Positions 16,233 through 24,582 of a DNA stretch of 64,000 bases are shown here, piece after piece (the stretch's first letter is position 1; each line of letters opens with the position of its first letter). A program made the position numbers and the translations under genes. Origin of the DNA: Candidatus Zixiibacteriota bacterium (GTDB lineage: Bacteria; Zixibacteria; MSB-5A5; GN15; JACZUZ01); contig JAJRPM010000010.1 in the NCBI GenBank assembly GCA_024280775.1, positions 62,001 to 126,000 on the forward strand, read 5' to 3'. The notes beneath the pieces were generated by a model that saw only the letters and a list, made by a program, of their open reading frames with translations, made no database searches and was not told the DNA's origin.

Positions 16233-18247
16233 AAGAGGGCTTGGTCAATTGGTGCCCCGACTGTATGACAGTGTTGGCCAATGAGCAAGTTGTGAGCTGT
16301 TGCTGTGAAAGATGTGATTCAGAGGTCGAAAAGAAAGAGCTCAAGCAATGGTATTTCAAGATTACCGACTACGCCGATCGTCTAGTCGACGACCTCGACA
16401 AACTGCCCGGCTGGCCTGACAGTGTTAAGACTATCCAGCGCGAATGGATTGGTCGTTCCTATGGCGCAGAGGCGCGCTTTCAAGTGGAGGAAGCTGATTG
16501 GAGCATACCTGTTTATACCACACGTCTGGATACTATCTATGGTGTAACTTTTATTGCTATAGCCCCAGAGTCGAAGCTCGCGGAGCGTCTGAATGTAAGC
16601 GATGAAAAGCGCACCGAAATTGACGCTTACAAGAGCGCGGCGATGCTAAAGAATGATATTGATCGCGGCAATGACACTGTAGAGAAAACAGGAGTTTTCA
16701 GCGGGCTGTATGCTACGAATCCATTCAGCGGCGCTCGTGTACCTATATGGATTGCCGACTATGTGCTGGCGCAGTATGGAACCGGGGCTGTTATGGGTGT
16801 GCCTTTCAATGATATGCGTGATAAGGCTTTTGCTGAGAAGTATGATTTACCTATTCAGCAGATTCTAACTACCGCTGATGGAAGCGAGGTTAAGGAGGGG
16901 GAAGTCATATCTATTGCTAATGGTGTGACGGTTAACTCCGGTCGTTTTAGCGATATGTCTTCAAAAGAGGCGATTGACAGCATGGCCGCCTTTGCTGAAG
17001 AAGGGAAATTCGGCAAGAAAACCAAGCAATTCAAATTGCATGACTGGTTGATTTCTCGTCAGCGGTACTGGGGAACTCCTATTCCTATTATTCACTGCGA
17101 TAAATGCGGCCAGGTTCCGGTTCCGGAGAGTTCGTTGCCTATTGAGTTACCTATTATTAGTGACTATCTGCCCAAAGGTCGTTCACCGCTGGCCGACGTC
17201 GATGAGTTTATCAATGTCAAGTGTCCAACATGCGGGGGAGACGCAAAGCGTGACGCCGATACTATGGATACGTTTGTGTGTTCCTCATGGTATCATTTGC
17301 GCTATGCTGATCCGAACAATGGCTCGGCGCCATTCGAGACCGACAAAGCCAATTCATGGCTACCTGTCGATAAATATATCGGGGGCATAACACATGCAAC
17401 CGGTCACTTGTTGTATTTCCGTTTTATTACGAAATTCTTGCATGATTTGAAATTGATTGATTTCGAAGAACCGGCAAAGGAATTGTTTAACCACGGGATG
17501 GTTAGTGACAGTTCAGGACAAGTGATGTCCAAATCTCGCGGTAATGTAGTCAGTCCAATAGAGTTGATGGAACAAAGGGGAGTGGATGTCACTCGTTTGG
17601 CGATGTATTTCACCGCGCCGTCGGACAAAGAAGTCCTTTGGTCGGATGCGGCCTTAGTGGGAGTTGAGAAATTCCTCTTGAACAAAGTAATTGGCCTGCC
17701 AGCATTGTATGACGCTTCATGCAGTGACTTAAAGTCTCACTTCAAGCAAGCCGACTTGAGTTCCGCTGATTGGGATTTCTACACTGTCCTTAACCAACAG
17801 CTCAAGCGCATTACAGATGATTCTGAGAAACTGCAGTTTAATACAGTCATCGCCGCATCAATGGAGCTATCTCGTGAGATTGAACGCGCAACAGATATTA
17901 CTCCTGCGCTTCGGAATTACTCGGTTCGAGTATTGATTCAAGTTCTGGCTCCGTTGATTCCGCACGTGGCTGAGGAGATTTGGCAGACACTGGGATTCAA
18001 GGAGTCAATCTTCAAGTCGCAGTGGCCCAAAGTTGATGATTCGGCTTTGGTGTCACAGACTATTACTATGGCTGTTCAAATCAATGGAAAAGTTCGCGGT
18101 CAAATAGATATCGCTCCTGATGCTGACTCAGCTACCGCCTTGAGCGCGGCCAAAGCTTCTGAATCGGTGGTGCGTCACCTTGACGGGAAGACTGTTGTGA
18201 AAGAAATCTATATCCCTGGCAAGATTCTCAATATCGTGGTAAAGTAG
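16229..18247 (+). CDS. leuS: Leucyl-tRNA synthetase, C-terminal part (frameshifted)
   Basis: The remaining 672 residues of LeuRS, starting in the zinc-ribbon region (NWCPDCMTVLANEQV with CCERC). Next come the CP1 editing domain (TTRLDTIYGVTF near residue 95, GTGAVMGVPFND near 183), a second Cys4 zinc insertion (CDKCG and CPTCGG), the KMSKS loop as VMSKSRGNVVSP near 423, the anticodon-binding helices, and the small C-terminal domain. The apparent ATG at 16229 arises only because of the upstream frameshift. With the N-terminal piece the full protein is about 836 residues, normal for the family. Confidence 0.93.
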   Translation: MKEGLVNWCPDCMTVLANEQVVSCCCERCDSEVEKKELKQWYFKITDYADRLVDDLDKLPGWPDSVKTIQREWIGRSYGAEARFQVEEADWSIPVYTTRLDTIYGVTFIAIAPESKLAERLNVSDEKRTEIDAYKSAAMLKNDIDRGNDTVEKTGVFSGLYATNPFSGARVPIWIADYVLAQYGTGAVMGVPFNDMRDKAFAEKYDLPIQQILTTADGSEVKEGEVISIANGVTVNSGRFSDMSSKEAIDSMAAFAEEGKFGKKTKQFKLHDWLISRQRYWGTPIPIIHCDKCGQVPVPESSLPIELPIISDYLPKGRSPLADVDEFINVKCPTCGGDAKRDADTMDTFVCSSWYHLRYADPNNGSAPFETDKANSWLPVDKYIGGITHATGHLLYFRFITKFLHDLKLIDFEEPAKELFNHGMVSDSSGQVMSKSRGNVVSPIELMEQRGVDVTRLAMYFTAPSDKEVLWSDAALVGVEKFLLNKVIGLPALYDASCSDLKSHFKQADLSSADWDFYTVLNQQLKRITDDSEKLQFNTVIAASMELSREIERATDITPALRNYSVRVLIQVLAPLIPHVAEEIWQTLGFKESIFKSQWPKVDDSALVSQTITMAVQINGKVRGQIDIAPDADSATALSAAKASESVVRHLDGKTVVKEIYIPGKILNIVVK

Positions 18248-18760
18248 TGATTCGTAGCGATAGTTAGGTTTTTTTCATATTCTTAGATTTAGAGCTTGCT
18301 TTACGGATTCAGAAGCGCTAGAATCGGATTTTAGAAGACCGAAGGGGATTATCTTCTCCCGGTAGATGTATTTGCAGGTTCTTTAAGCTCAGTATCAACT
18401 AACACAGTGCGCCGTAATCTGCCCAGCAGGACTTGCGGTGATATGTCACAGAGAGGACACGCGCGTGAGTTGTAGTATAGTCTTACCAAAGACATTTTTT
18501 CCAATCTTCCGTTTCTTCATCAACTCCGTTACAGATTTCTCTTATCGCTATCATAACAGTAGTCTACATTCGTTTGATACCATTCAGCGGCTGAGCTTTC
18601 TTAGGCCCACTAAAGACGTTTGTCTATTGAGACACTCACTGCGATTTCATCGTGACCGTGAGCCCTTGACGCGCGCTTACCAGCCGCAGAGTAACATAAG
18701 ATATATTATGAGACGTAATAGAATTGTTTCACCAAACCCTTTTCACTTAACGGAGGCATC
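18248..18760. other. Gap between leuS and the AsnRS-like gene
   Basis: 513 bases with no convincing gene. A 108-codon frame covers part of it, but it has no recognisable motif and overlaps the next start. A TTGACG (18666-18671) lies in the last 100 bases without a well-spaced -10. A good GGAGG precedes the next ATG. Nothing else is recognised. Confidence 0.4.
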
Positions 18761-19771
18761 ATGAGACATCTGGAAGTCACGGACGGAAAATTCGTAAAAC
18801 TAACCACCATGAGAGCCGCAATGCTACGTGCGGCGCGCAATTGGTTCGACGAGTACAATTTCACCGAAGTCCCCTGCCCACATATCACCGGAGCTACCGG
18901 TAGCTGTGAATGGTTCCCGAATGCTATGCCGGTTACCATGTTCGAAACCGACGGAACCGAAAAGGACATGTTCCTTCGTCAAACGGCGCAGTTGTATCTT
19001 GAGGGATTCACTCAGGCGCACAACCGGGTCTACACTATCGGCCCGAGCTTCCGCCAGGAGCGCAAAGCCACTACCAGACACCTCTCGGAATTCACCCTGA
19101 TTGAGCTGGAAGGTCGCGATTTTGAGCTCCCGGGTCTGTTGGAGAATATTGAGGGCGTAGTTAAAGCGATGCTTGAGGCTGCCTCTGATTTTGGTGACCC
19201 CGCAGTGGTTTCCAAGTGGATAAATCAGCCGTTTAACCATATTAAGTATGCCGACGCTATCGTATTGCTGAACAATTCGGGAAATCCAGTTGAGGATGGT
19301 GATGACCTTGGTCATGACGAGGAGACTAAGCTTTGTGAATTGCTTGGTGGACTGCCAACTTTCGTAACCCACTACCCTGCTATTCTGATGCCGGAAAAAG
19401 AGGGCCAGGTTATCAAGTTCTTCTCCATGAAACGTGACATTGCCAAGAACGAGACAATTTGTGCTGATTTGCTTTTGCCGGAAGTCGGCGAGGCGGTTGG
19501 AAGCGCGGTTCGTGAGGGTAGCGCAACGATCTGTAAGAAGCAATTCGAGGACTCAATCATGTACAAACACATGCTTGAGCGTGGTGTTGATCCGGGTCAG
19601 TTTGACTGGTATTTCGAGGTTCTGGCGAAGTCTGAGGACAATCATCAGTCCTCAGGTTGCGGGATCGGATTCGAGAGAGTCGTGCAAAGCGTATTGGCTA
19701 CCAAGAGCCTGAGGCAGTCAATCAAGAACGCTATCGAGATTCCCCGCGCGCCTGATTTTCTCATGATCTAA
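18761..19771 (+). CDS. Stand-alone AsnRS-like class II synthetase without anticodon-binding domain
   Basis: A 336-residue protein that corresponds only to the catalytic core of asparaginyl/aspartyl-tRNA synthetases. Motif 2 is at about 96-117 (FRQERKATTRHLSEFTLIELE) and motif 3 at about 299-306 (GCGIGFER). The N-terminal OB-fold that reads the anticodon is missing: the protein starts directly in the core, with GGAGG five bases before the ATG. Archaeal proteins of this build (AS-AR, asparagine synthetase related to AsnRS) make asparagine from aspartate, ATP and ammonia. That is the best guess here, but an amino-acid-activating role in another pathway is possible. The gene is monocistronic with a long leader and a terminator after it. 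Confidence 0.8.
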   Translation: MRHLEVTDGKFVKLTTMRAAMLRAARNWFDEYNFTEVPCPHITGATGSCEWFPNAMPVTMFETDGTEKDMFLRQTAQLYLEGFTQAHNRVYTIGPSFRQERKATTRHLSEFTLIELEGRDFELPGLLENIEGVVKAMLEAASDFGDPAVVSKWINQPFNHIKYADAIVLLNNSGNPVEDGDDLGHDEETKLCELLGGLPTFVTHYPAILMPEKEGQVIKFFSMKRDIAKNETICADLLLPEVGEAVGSAVREGSATICKKQFEDSIMYKHMLERGVDPGQFDWYFEVLAKSEDNHQSSGCGIGFERVVQSVLATKSLRQSIKNAIEIPRAPDFLMI

Positions 19772-19804
19772 AAGCGCCTGATATCAAGTAGTGTGTAACA
19801 ATTG

Positions 19805-19850
19805 ACGCCCGTCTTATCATCTATACTGATGAGGCGGGCGTTCTATTTTA
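19805..19850 (+). terminator. Terminator after the AsnRS-like gene
   Basis: ACGCCCG (19805-19811) pairs with CGGGCGT near 19835-19841, and an imperfect inner extension TCTTATCATC/GATGAGG closes on a short loop. A T-rich tail TTCTATTTTA follows. It lies between the forward AsnRS-like gene and the convergent carboxypeptidase gene. Confidence 0.6.
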
Positions 19851-19903
19851 GCGAGAAATAAGTTTGGAGTGCGTAGTAACGGTATGAAGGTATAGCGATA
19901 AAT

Positions 19904-20875
19904 CTAAGACTTGGAGGCTCGGGCGGCTTTGCGGAGCTTTCTAAAGCCAAAGTCAGCTAGCCTGCGAGCCTCTTTGAAACGTATGCTTGATCTGGGGGCC
20001 CCCAAAGCAACAACTGTCAGCCTTTGACCATTCCTATCCTCAAGTATTGTTGCAAGGCAGTAGTCGGCCGCGAGAATAAAACCGGTCTTCCCTACCAGGG
20101 TTTTGTAGCGAGAATATACAAGTCGATTGGTAGTTATGACTTTGCGATACAGATGTTTGCCGCGTCTATTGGTAACGGGGAATCGATATGATTTCTTGCT
20201 TGAGGCGCGTACGATTTCTTTGTATTTCAAGCCATAATTCACCAACAAAGCGCAGTCGGTGGCATTGGATACGTTTTCCTTGTTCAATCCGCTAGGCTCG
20301 ACCATCTTGGTATGTCTCATACCAATCTTGCGGCAAGTTTTGTTCATAAGCGCGGCAAATTCTCCGTGAGAGCCACCAAATGTCCTCCCTAGCGCACGGA
20401 TTGCGCGGTTATCAGAGCCAATAAGCGCTACGTATAGTAAATCTCCAGCCTCTACTCTATCACCTATATAGAGATTTGACTTAGAGCTACGTCTGGCGTC
20501 CTCGCGAGTGATAGTTACGATGCTATCACGCGGGAAATCCATGTCCAATAGTGTAATAGCAGAGACGAGTTTGCTAATTGAGGCTACAGGGCGAACACTA
20601 TCGGCGCTATAGGCATATAGTGGAGCGCCGGAATTGTTATCAATAACCAAAGCCGCCTTGAGATTGACGAAGATTTCGCGGCGTTGGTCCGGGAAGCTCG
20701 CAGGTAATAACGCTCCGCGAGCATCAGGCCTGGACGCGGCGTAGGCAGATTTTCCCTCAATAAATGAGGGGGCATCGTCGATTCGAAGTGTCCTTCCCGC
20801 TATAAGAGTTAGCAGGATCAATGGCGCAATAAGAATCACTACGAAGCGAGGTGTCAATCTGTGGCGAAATGTCAT
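19904..20875 (-). CDS. D-alanyl-D-alanine carboxypeptidase (peptidase S11 family)
   Basis: Trims or cleaves peptidoglycan peptides outside the inner membrane. The 323-residue protein has an N-terminal hydrophobic signal or anchor (about 9-25, RFVVILIAPLILLTLIAG). It carries the three penicillin-binding motifs: SISK near residue 104 (VASISKLVSAITLL), SDN near 152 (IGSDNRAIRALG) and KTG near 260 (VGKTGFI). The core S11 domain is complete, but there is no long C-terminal extension. It lies alone between a convergent forward gene and the ABC exporter pair. The tail is rich in R and K. Confidence 0.88.
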   Translation of the reverse strand: MTFRHRLTPRFVVILIAPLILLTLIAGRTLRIDDAPSFIEGKSAYAASRPDARGALLPASFPDQRREIFVNLKAALVIDNNSGAPLYAYSADSVRPVASISKLVSAITLLDMDFPRDSIVTITREDARRSSKSNLYIGDRVEAGDLLYVALIGSDNRAIRALGRTFGGSHGEFAALMNKTCRKIGMRHTKMVEPSGLNKENVSNATDCALLVNYGLKYKEIVRASSKKSYRFPVTNRRGKHLYRKVITTNRLVYSRYKTLVGKTGFILAADYCLATILEDRNGQRLTVVALGAPRSSIRFKEARRLADFGFRKLRKAARASKS

Positions 20876-21019
20876 AAGCTCACGGCTATATTCTATGTTA
20901 CAATAATAACTGTTACTTCAGATATACTGTTGTGGCGACTAAACTGCAATCACCTCTTCGGCTATGAGTAAGCGCCTTCCACAAGCGACGGTCAAGATTA
21001 AATTCATCAAAACCACAGA

Positions 21020-22327
21020 TTATGTTTTACGCACCCAGCGAAAGATTTCTGGAAGAGTCGGACGTTTGCCATACATCAGCACTCCGATACGGAAAATTCT
21101 AGCTGTCAACCAGCTCATCCCGACGGTGGTGACCGTCATGATGACCAAACTAATAAGAGCCTGAATAATGACGGGGTCCGCTAGATTGAATGACTCCGGG
21201 GCCGCCAGCGCCAGGCGCATGGTCATAATTGATGGCGCTGTAAATGGAAACAATGACAGTGCGATTGCCCAACTAGCCTCTGATGCAGACGTCAAAACCG
21301 GAGCCAGCATAAATGGTATGACAAACACCATTACAATGGGCATCATGAAGTTTTGAGATTCCTTGTCGCTGTTGACGATTGAACCGACAGCTGCGAATAA
21401 CGTTGAAAACAAGAAGAAACCGATGACCAGGAAGAACAGAAAGAATACTAGTACGACAGGATTCAACAAGTTGTCTATCGAGTTTAGTATTGTGGCGTTG
21501 ATGGTTCCGCCAACTGAATACCTGATAGCGCCCCCAATGATTCCCCAAATTGCTACTTGAGTATAAGCGGCTAGACTCAGGCCAATGATTTTGCCCATCA
21601 TCAGCTGGAATGGCGAGACCGACGACACCATGACCTCCATTATGCGCGTAGTTTTCTCTTCAATAACCGAGCGCATCAGCACTTGCCCATAGTTAAAAAT
21701 CAACATGAACATTATCATTGCATATATAAACATTCCGAAAAATGCTGTCTCAAAGCTTTTGCTCTTCCCTGCCGGAGAAACTACTTCGATATCCACTCTA
21801 CGAGTCAGGCTGGCCAGGGAATCAGAGGGAAGATTCACATTAGCCAGTCTTAGGCGCTCTGCGCTGAGAACTGTTGTGATCCTTCTTTCGGCTCGTCTAA
21901 GTACCTTAATGTCAAATTTCTTGGAGATTACTATCAGTGATTCCGCCCGGGCAATATCTGGATAGAGTATCATAACCCCATCGATTTCTCCGTTCTGGAC
22001 CAAATCATTGAGTTCACTCTTGCGTCTTTCCCAATTCGTCACGTCATCCTGCGAGAATCTCTCAATCGAACCAAAATCGAATTGCGGCACACTATCGGAA
22101 GTTTGCAACCTAAGCAATTCATCTTTAATTTCGTCCGCCAGGTCTCCGTTTTCGAAGTCAACAAAGGTGTATTTTTGTGTGGGTGAAGAAGTATTCTCCA
22201 TTATCAAAGCTGGAAGAAAAATAGAAACAGCCATTAGAAGCGGTATTGCAAGAATACCCAGCAGGAATGATTTCTTTTGGACGATTTCCAGGTACTCGTG
22301 TTTTATAATTGTATTTATCTTAGACAT
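21020..22327 (-). CDS. ABC-2 type transporter permease
   Basis: Membrane partner of the ATPase encoded just upstream; the start codons and stop overlap by eight bases. The 435-residue protein has one N-terminal membrane helix (about 20-42), a large extracytoplasmic segment of about 130 residues, and five or six further helices from about residue 180 to the end. This is the layout of NatB/YhaP-type permeases in sodium- or drug-export systems. The substrate cannot be told from sequence. The N-terminus KHEYLEIVQKKSFLLGILAIP is typical of the family. Confidence 0.85.
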   Translation of the reverse strand: MSKINTIIKHEYLEIVQKKSFLLGILAIPLLMAVSIFLPALIMENTSSPTQKYTFVDFENGDLADEIKDELLRLQTSDSVPQFDFGSIERFSQDDVTNWERRKSELNDLVQNGEIDGVMILYPDIARAESLIVISKKFDIKVLRRAERRITTVLSAERLRLANVNLPSDSLASLTRRVDIEVVSPAGKSKSFETAFFGMFIYAMIMFMLIFNYGQVLMRSVIEEKTTRIMEVMVSSVSPFQLMMGKIIGLSLAAYTQVAIWGIIGGAIRYSVGGTINATILNSIDNLLNPVVLVFFLFFLVIGFFLFSTLFAAVGSIVNSDKESQNFMMPIVMVFVIPFMLAPVLTSASEASWAIALSLFPFTAPSIMTMRLALAAPESFNLADPVIIQALISLVIMTVTTVGMSWLTARIFRIGVLMYGKRPTLPEIFRWVRKT

Positions 22328-23270
22328 TGAGCGCTCCCTCCTTCAGTATCTCAGACTGCTCACTATTGGGGGCAATGCCTGCTGTTTCGATGAATATGTT
22401 GTATAGTGAGGGTTCAACGAGTTCGTATTTGGACACTGAGTTGTTGGCAACCAGGTCACGTAATAATTGCATATGATCGGCGCCGTCATTGAGTTTGGCC
22501 TCAATGTAACTTGGAAAAGTCAGCACTCTAGCAACAGTAGAATGCTTTTCTACAAAACCGGGGTCGCCGTCAAAGACAATCTGCACTGTGTTCTTTCCGA
22601 ATTGGGCTTTGACAGTTGCTAGTTCTCCATCGAGCATCTTCTGACCTTCGTTTATCATAACAATATGGTCACACATTTTCTCAGCCTGCTCCATTACGTG
22701 GGTGGAAAACAGGATTGTGGCCCCGCCAGCGCGCAAGTCGAAAATCGAATTCTTGACCAATTCAATGTTCAAAGGGTCGAGTCCGGAAAAGAGTTCATCG
22801 AGGATGACAATCTCAGGCTTGTGAAATACAGTAGTAATGAACTGTAGCTTTTGTTGCATACCCTTGGAAAGTTCTTCAACTTTCTTATCGCGGCAATCAT
22901 TGAGAGACATCTTATCTAACCAGAAATCGATTTCCTCATCCCAGGCTTGTGTCTTGTACTCTTTCAATTCAGCCAGGAAACGAATTACATCCTTGATTTT
23001 CATTTTCTTGTGAAGGCCACGCTCTTCTGGCAAATAGCCGACACGGTTCTTGAAGCTCTCGTCAACCTGGGTCCCGCGTAGCAGGATTTGCCCTGTGTCC
23101 GGCGCTATGATGTCCATTATCATCCGGATTGTAGTGGTCTTCCCTGCTCCGTTGGGGCCAATCATCCCATAAATGGAACCCTCGGGGACTGTCATGGAAA
23201 AGTCCTTGACAGCCTGTTTCTCACCATAACTCTTGCTGATATTCCTCAGTTCTAGGAAGTTTTTATTCAT
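22320..23270 (-). CDS. ABC transporter ATP-binding protein (NatA-like)
   Basis: A 316-residue cytoplasmic ATPase that powers the adjacent ABC-2 permease. Walker A is GPNGAGKTTT near residue 38. The Q-loop and the signature (ELSKGMQQKLQ, a variant of LSGGQ) are near 133. Walker B is VILDELFSGLDP near 155 with E replaced in the usual DEP by DEL, and the H-loop is STHVMEQAEKM. A C-terminal domain of about 80 residues (DUF4162-like) is present, as in NatA proteins. The 250-base region upstream, next to the DUF72 stop, should hold the promoter. Confidence 0.9.
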   Translation of the reverse strand: MNKNFLELRNISKSYGEKQAVKDFSMTVPEGSIYGMIGPNGAGKTTTIRMIMDIIAPDTGQILLRGTQVDESFKNRVGYLPEERGLHKKMKIKDVIRFLAELKEYKTQAWDEEIDFWLDKMSLNDCRDKKVEELSKGMQQKLQFITTVFHKPEIVILDELFSGLDPLNIELVKNSIFDLRAGGATILFSTHVMEQAEKMCDHIVMINEGQKMLDGELATVKAQFGKNTVQIVFDGDPGFVEKHSTVARVLTFPSYIEAKLNDGADHMQLLRDLVANNSVSKYELVEPSLYNIFIETAGIAPNSEQSEILKEGALNV

Positions 23271-23523
23271 AGGTCCTACTTTTCTCGTCGAATCCCCATA
23301 ACTTGTGAGGAATACGTCTGTAAGGAAATGTTTCTCAGTTTTATGATTACATGTTTAGGCCAACAAGTTCGTCTCAATTGTTGTTGTCCAATTAACCACA
23401 TCAATTACAGCCATACAACGACAGACAACATACATACTTGTTAGACGGCAAAGTATTCAATTTATTTTCGGAATTAGAAAACTCCTCCCGAAATATACCT
23501 ACTGTACTAGGGGCGGGAAAGTT

Positions 23524-24318
23524 TCACATTTGGAACAAATCTATCAACTCTTTCGCGTTCTTGACTGCCTGACCTCGATAACAGTTATTGAAAAAGACAT
23601 AGATTTTCTTGGCGCGCGGCTTCAATTTGTCGATTTTTTGTCGCCATTCTTCTAGTTCTTCAGAAGAGTAACCATAATCATAACGCCGATCTCCGCCGCC
23701 ATACCATTTCTCGCTGTTTCGTCCGTGGAGGCGAATGTAGGCGGTGTCATCGGTACAGAGAGCATGCGGCATTGGCATGTGGGACAGCTTTGGCAGGTCT
23801 ACCGACACCCAGTTAGTATTTACCTCTTTGAGGCGGTAATAAATTGGCCTTTGATACCAGCTGTCATGACGGAACTCAATGTAGAGTTTTGATTGAGTGA
23901 TAGTCTCGCTGGCGCGCAACAAGTAATCCATGTTTGTATCGTTGTATTTGAAAGAATATGGAAACTGGGCGAGAATGCCTGCAAGTCTACCTGCTTCGGC
24001 AAATGGTTGAACTGCCGCGAAGAACGCGGCAAGCTGGCTTTGTGATGCATCCCTTGAATGTGTGAAACTAGCGTGAGTTTTGACCATATAATCAAAAGTC
24101 GAAGGTGTGCGAGAAACCATGCTTTCGGCTACACTTGGGCGTGGAATGCCGTAGTAGGTTGAGTTGATTTCTACCGTTCCAAAAGACTGCGCGTAGTATT
24201 CCAGAAGTTTGTTTTTGGGCAAATCTTGCGGATAGAACGGCCCTCGCCAGTCCTCAAAACTGAAGCCGGAGGTTCCTATGCGGATATCGCAGGTCTGTGA
24301 GGTATCGGAGATATTCAT
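23524..24318 (-). CDS. DUF72 (YecE-like) family protein
   Basis: A 264-residue protein of the widespread DUF72 family, a TIM-barrel fold of unknown function. It is recognised by IRIGTSGFSFEDWRGPFYP at the N-terminus, FGTVEINSTYYGIPRPSV near 50, ILAQFPYSFKYN near 115, and AYIRLHGRN and YVFFNNCYRGQAVKNA near the C-terminus. It is cytoplasmic with no membrane segments. Its ATG overlaps the stop of a 49-residue zinc-ribbon gene (ATGA), which suggests the two are made together. Confidence 0.9.
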   Translation of the reverse strand: MNISDTSQTCDIRIGTSGFSFEDWRGPFYPQDLPKNKLLEYYAQSFGTVEINSTYYGIPRPSVAESMVSRTPSTFDYMVKTHASFTHSRDASQSQLAAFFAAVQPFAEAGRLAGILAQFPYSFKYNDTNMDYLLRASETITQSKLYIEFRHDSWYQRPIYYRLKEVNTNWVSVDLPKLSHMPMPHALCTDDTAYIRLHGRNSEKWYGGGDRRYDYGYSSEELEEWRQKIDKLKPRAKKIYVFFNNCYRGQAVKNAKELIDLFQM

Positions 24319-24464
24319 TCTCCTCTGTCCCGCTTATTGCTGGATCCTTTGGGTTTGGTAGGCTGAAAGCGAATCTTGCCGCACTTGGGACAAATCCATT
24401 TGCGGTTCTTGTGGAAACTTCGTTTCTCTTCCTTCATCGGGTTTTTGCACCGCGGACAAGTCAT
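24315..24464 (-). CDS. Small zinc-ribbon protein (49 residues)
   Basis: A short gene upstream of DUF72 on the same strand, overlapping it by four bases (ATGA). The protein reads MTCPRCKNPMKEEKRS, then HKNRKWICPKCGKIRF and a basic Lys/Arg-rich tail. Two CxxC pairs (CPRC and CPKC) separated by about 19 residues form a probable zinc ribbon, and the basic tail suggests nucleic-acid or ribosome contact. A TATAAT box ends six bases before the ATG, so the transcript may be leaderless; no ribosome-binding site is visible. Function is unknown. Confidence 0.75.
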   Translation of the reverse strand: MTCPRCKNPMKEEKRSFHKNRKWICPKCGKIRFQPTKPKGSSNKRDRGE

Positions 24465-24470
24465 AATAGT

Positions 24471-24476
24471 ATTATA
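24471..24476 (-). promoter_or_regulatory. TATAAT -10 box six bases before the zinc-ribbon ATG
   Basis: On the reverse strand TATAAT is followed by ACTATT and then ATG. A transcript from this box would start at or next to the start codon. The -35 region (CAATAC) is poor, so the call rests on the perfect -10 alone. Confidence 0.35.
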
Positions 24477-24480
24477 ATAG

Positions 24481-24510
24481 TTGACTTCAGATGGTATTGG
24501 AGTGTTCTAT
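24481..24510 (+). promoter_or_regulatory. Probable promoter of the sugar ABC operon
   Basis: TTGACT (24481-24486) and TTCTAT (24505-24510) are spaced by 18 bases, about 72 bases before the binding-protein start. It is divergent from the zinc-ribbon promoter on the other strand. No operator repeat was recognised. Confidence 0.4.
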
Positions 24511-24582
24511 TTATGTTCAGCTATGGGTCATTCCCCCAAGCTACCAGCAATGATAAAAGAAATGAAGTAATAAGGAAAATCT

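Noticed and set aside
16210-16235. Programmed -1 frameshifting in leuS
   Set aside because: No X XXY YYZ heptamer in the right phase and no downstream pseudoknot seen; a lost G explains it more simply.
18438-18764. A 108-codon forward frame before the AsnRS-like gene
   Set aside because: No motif, no ribosome-binding site, unusual composition, and it overlaps the GGAGG and start of the real gene.
23505-23520. Further GTAGGGGC-type repeat (TAGGGGCGGGAAAG)
   Set aside because: It has a similar edge but no inverted partner, so it does not fold like the other modules.
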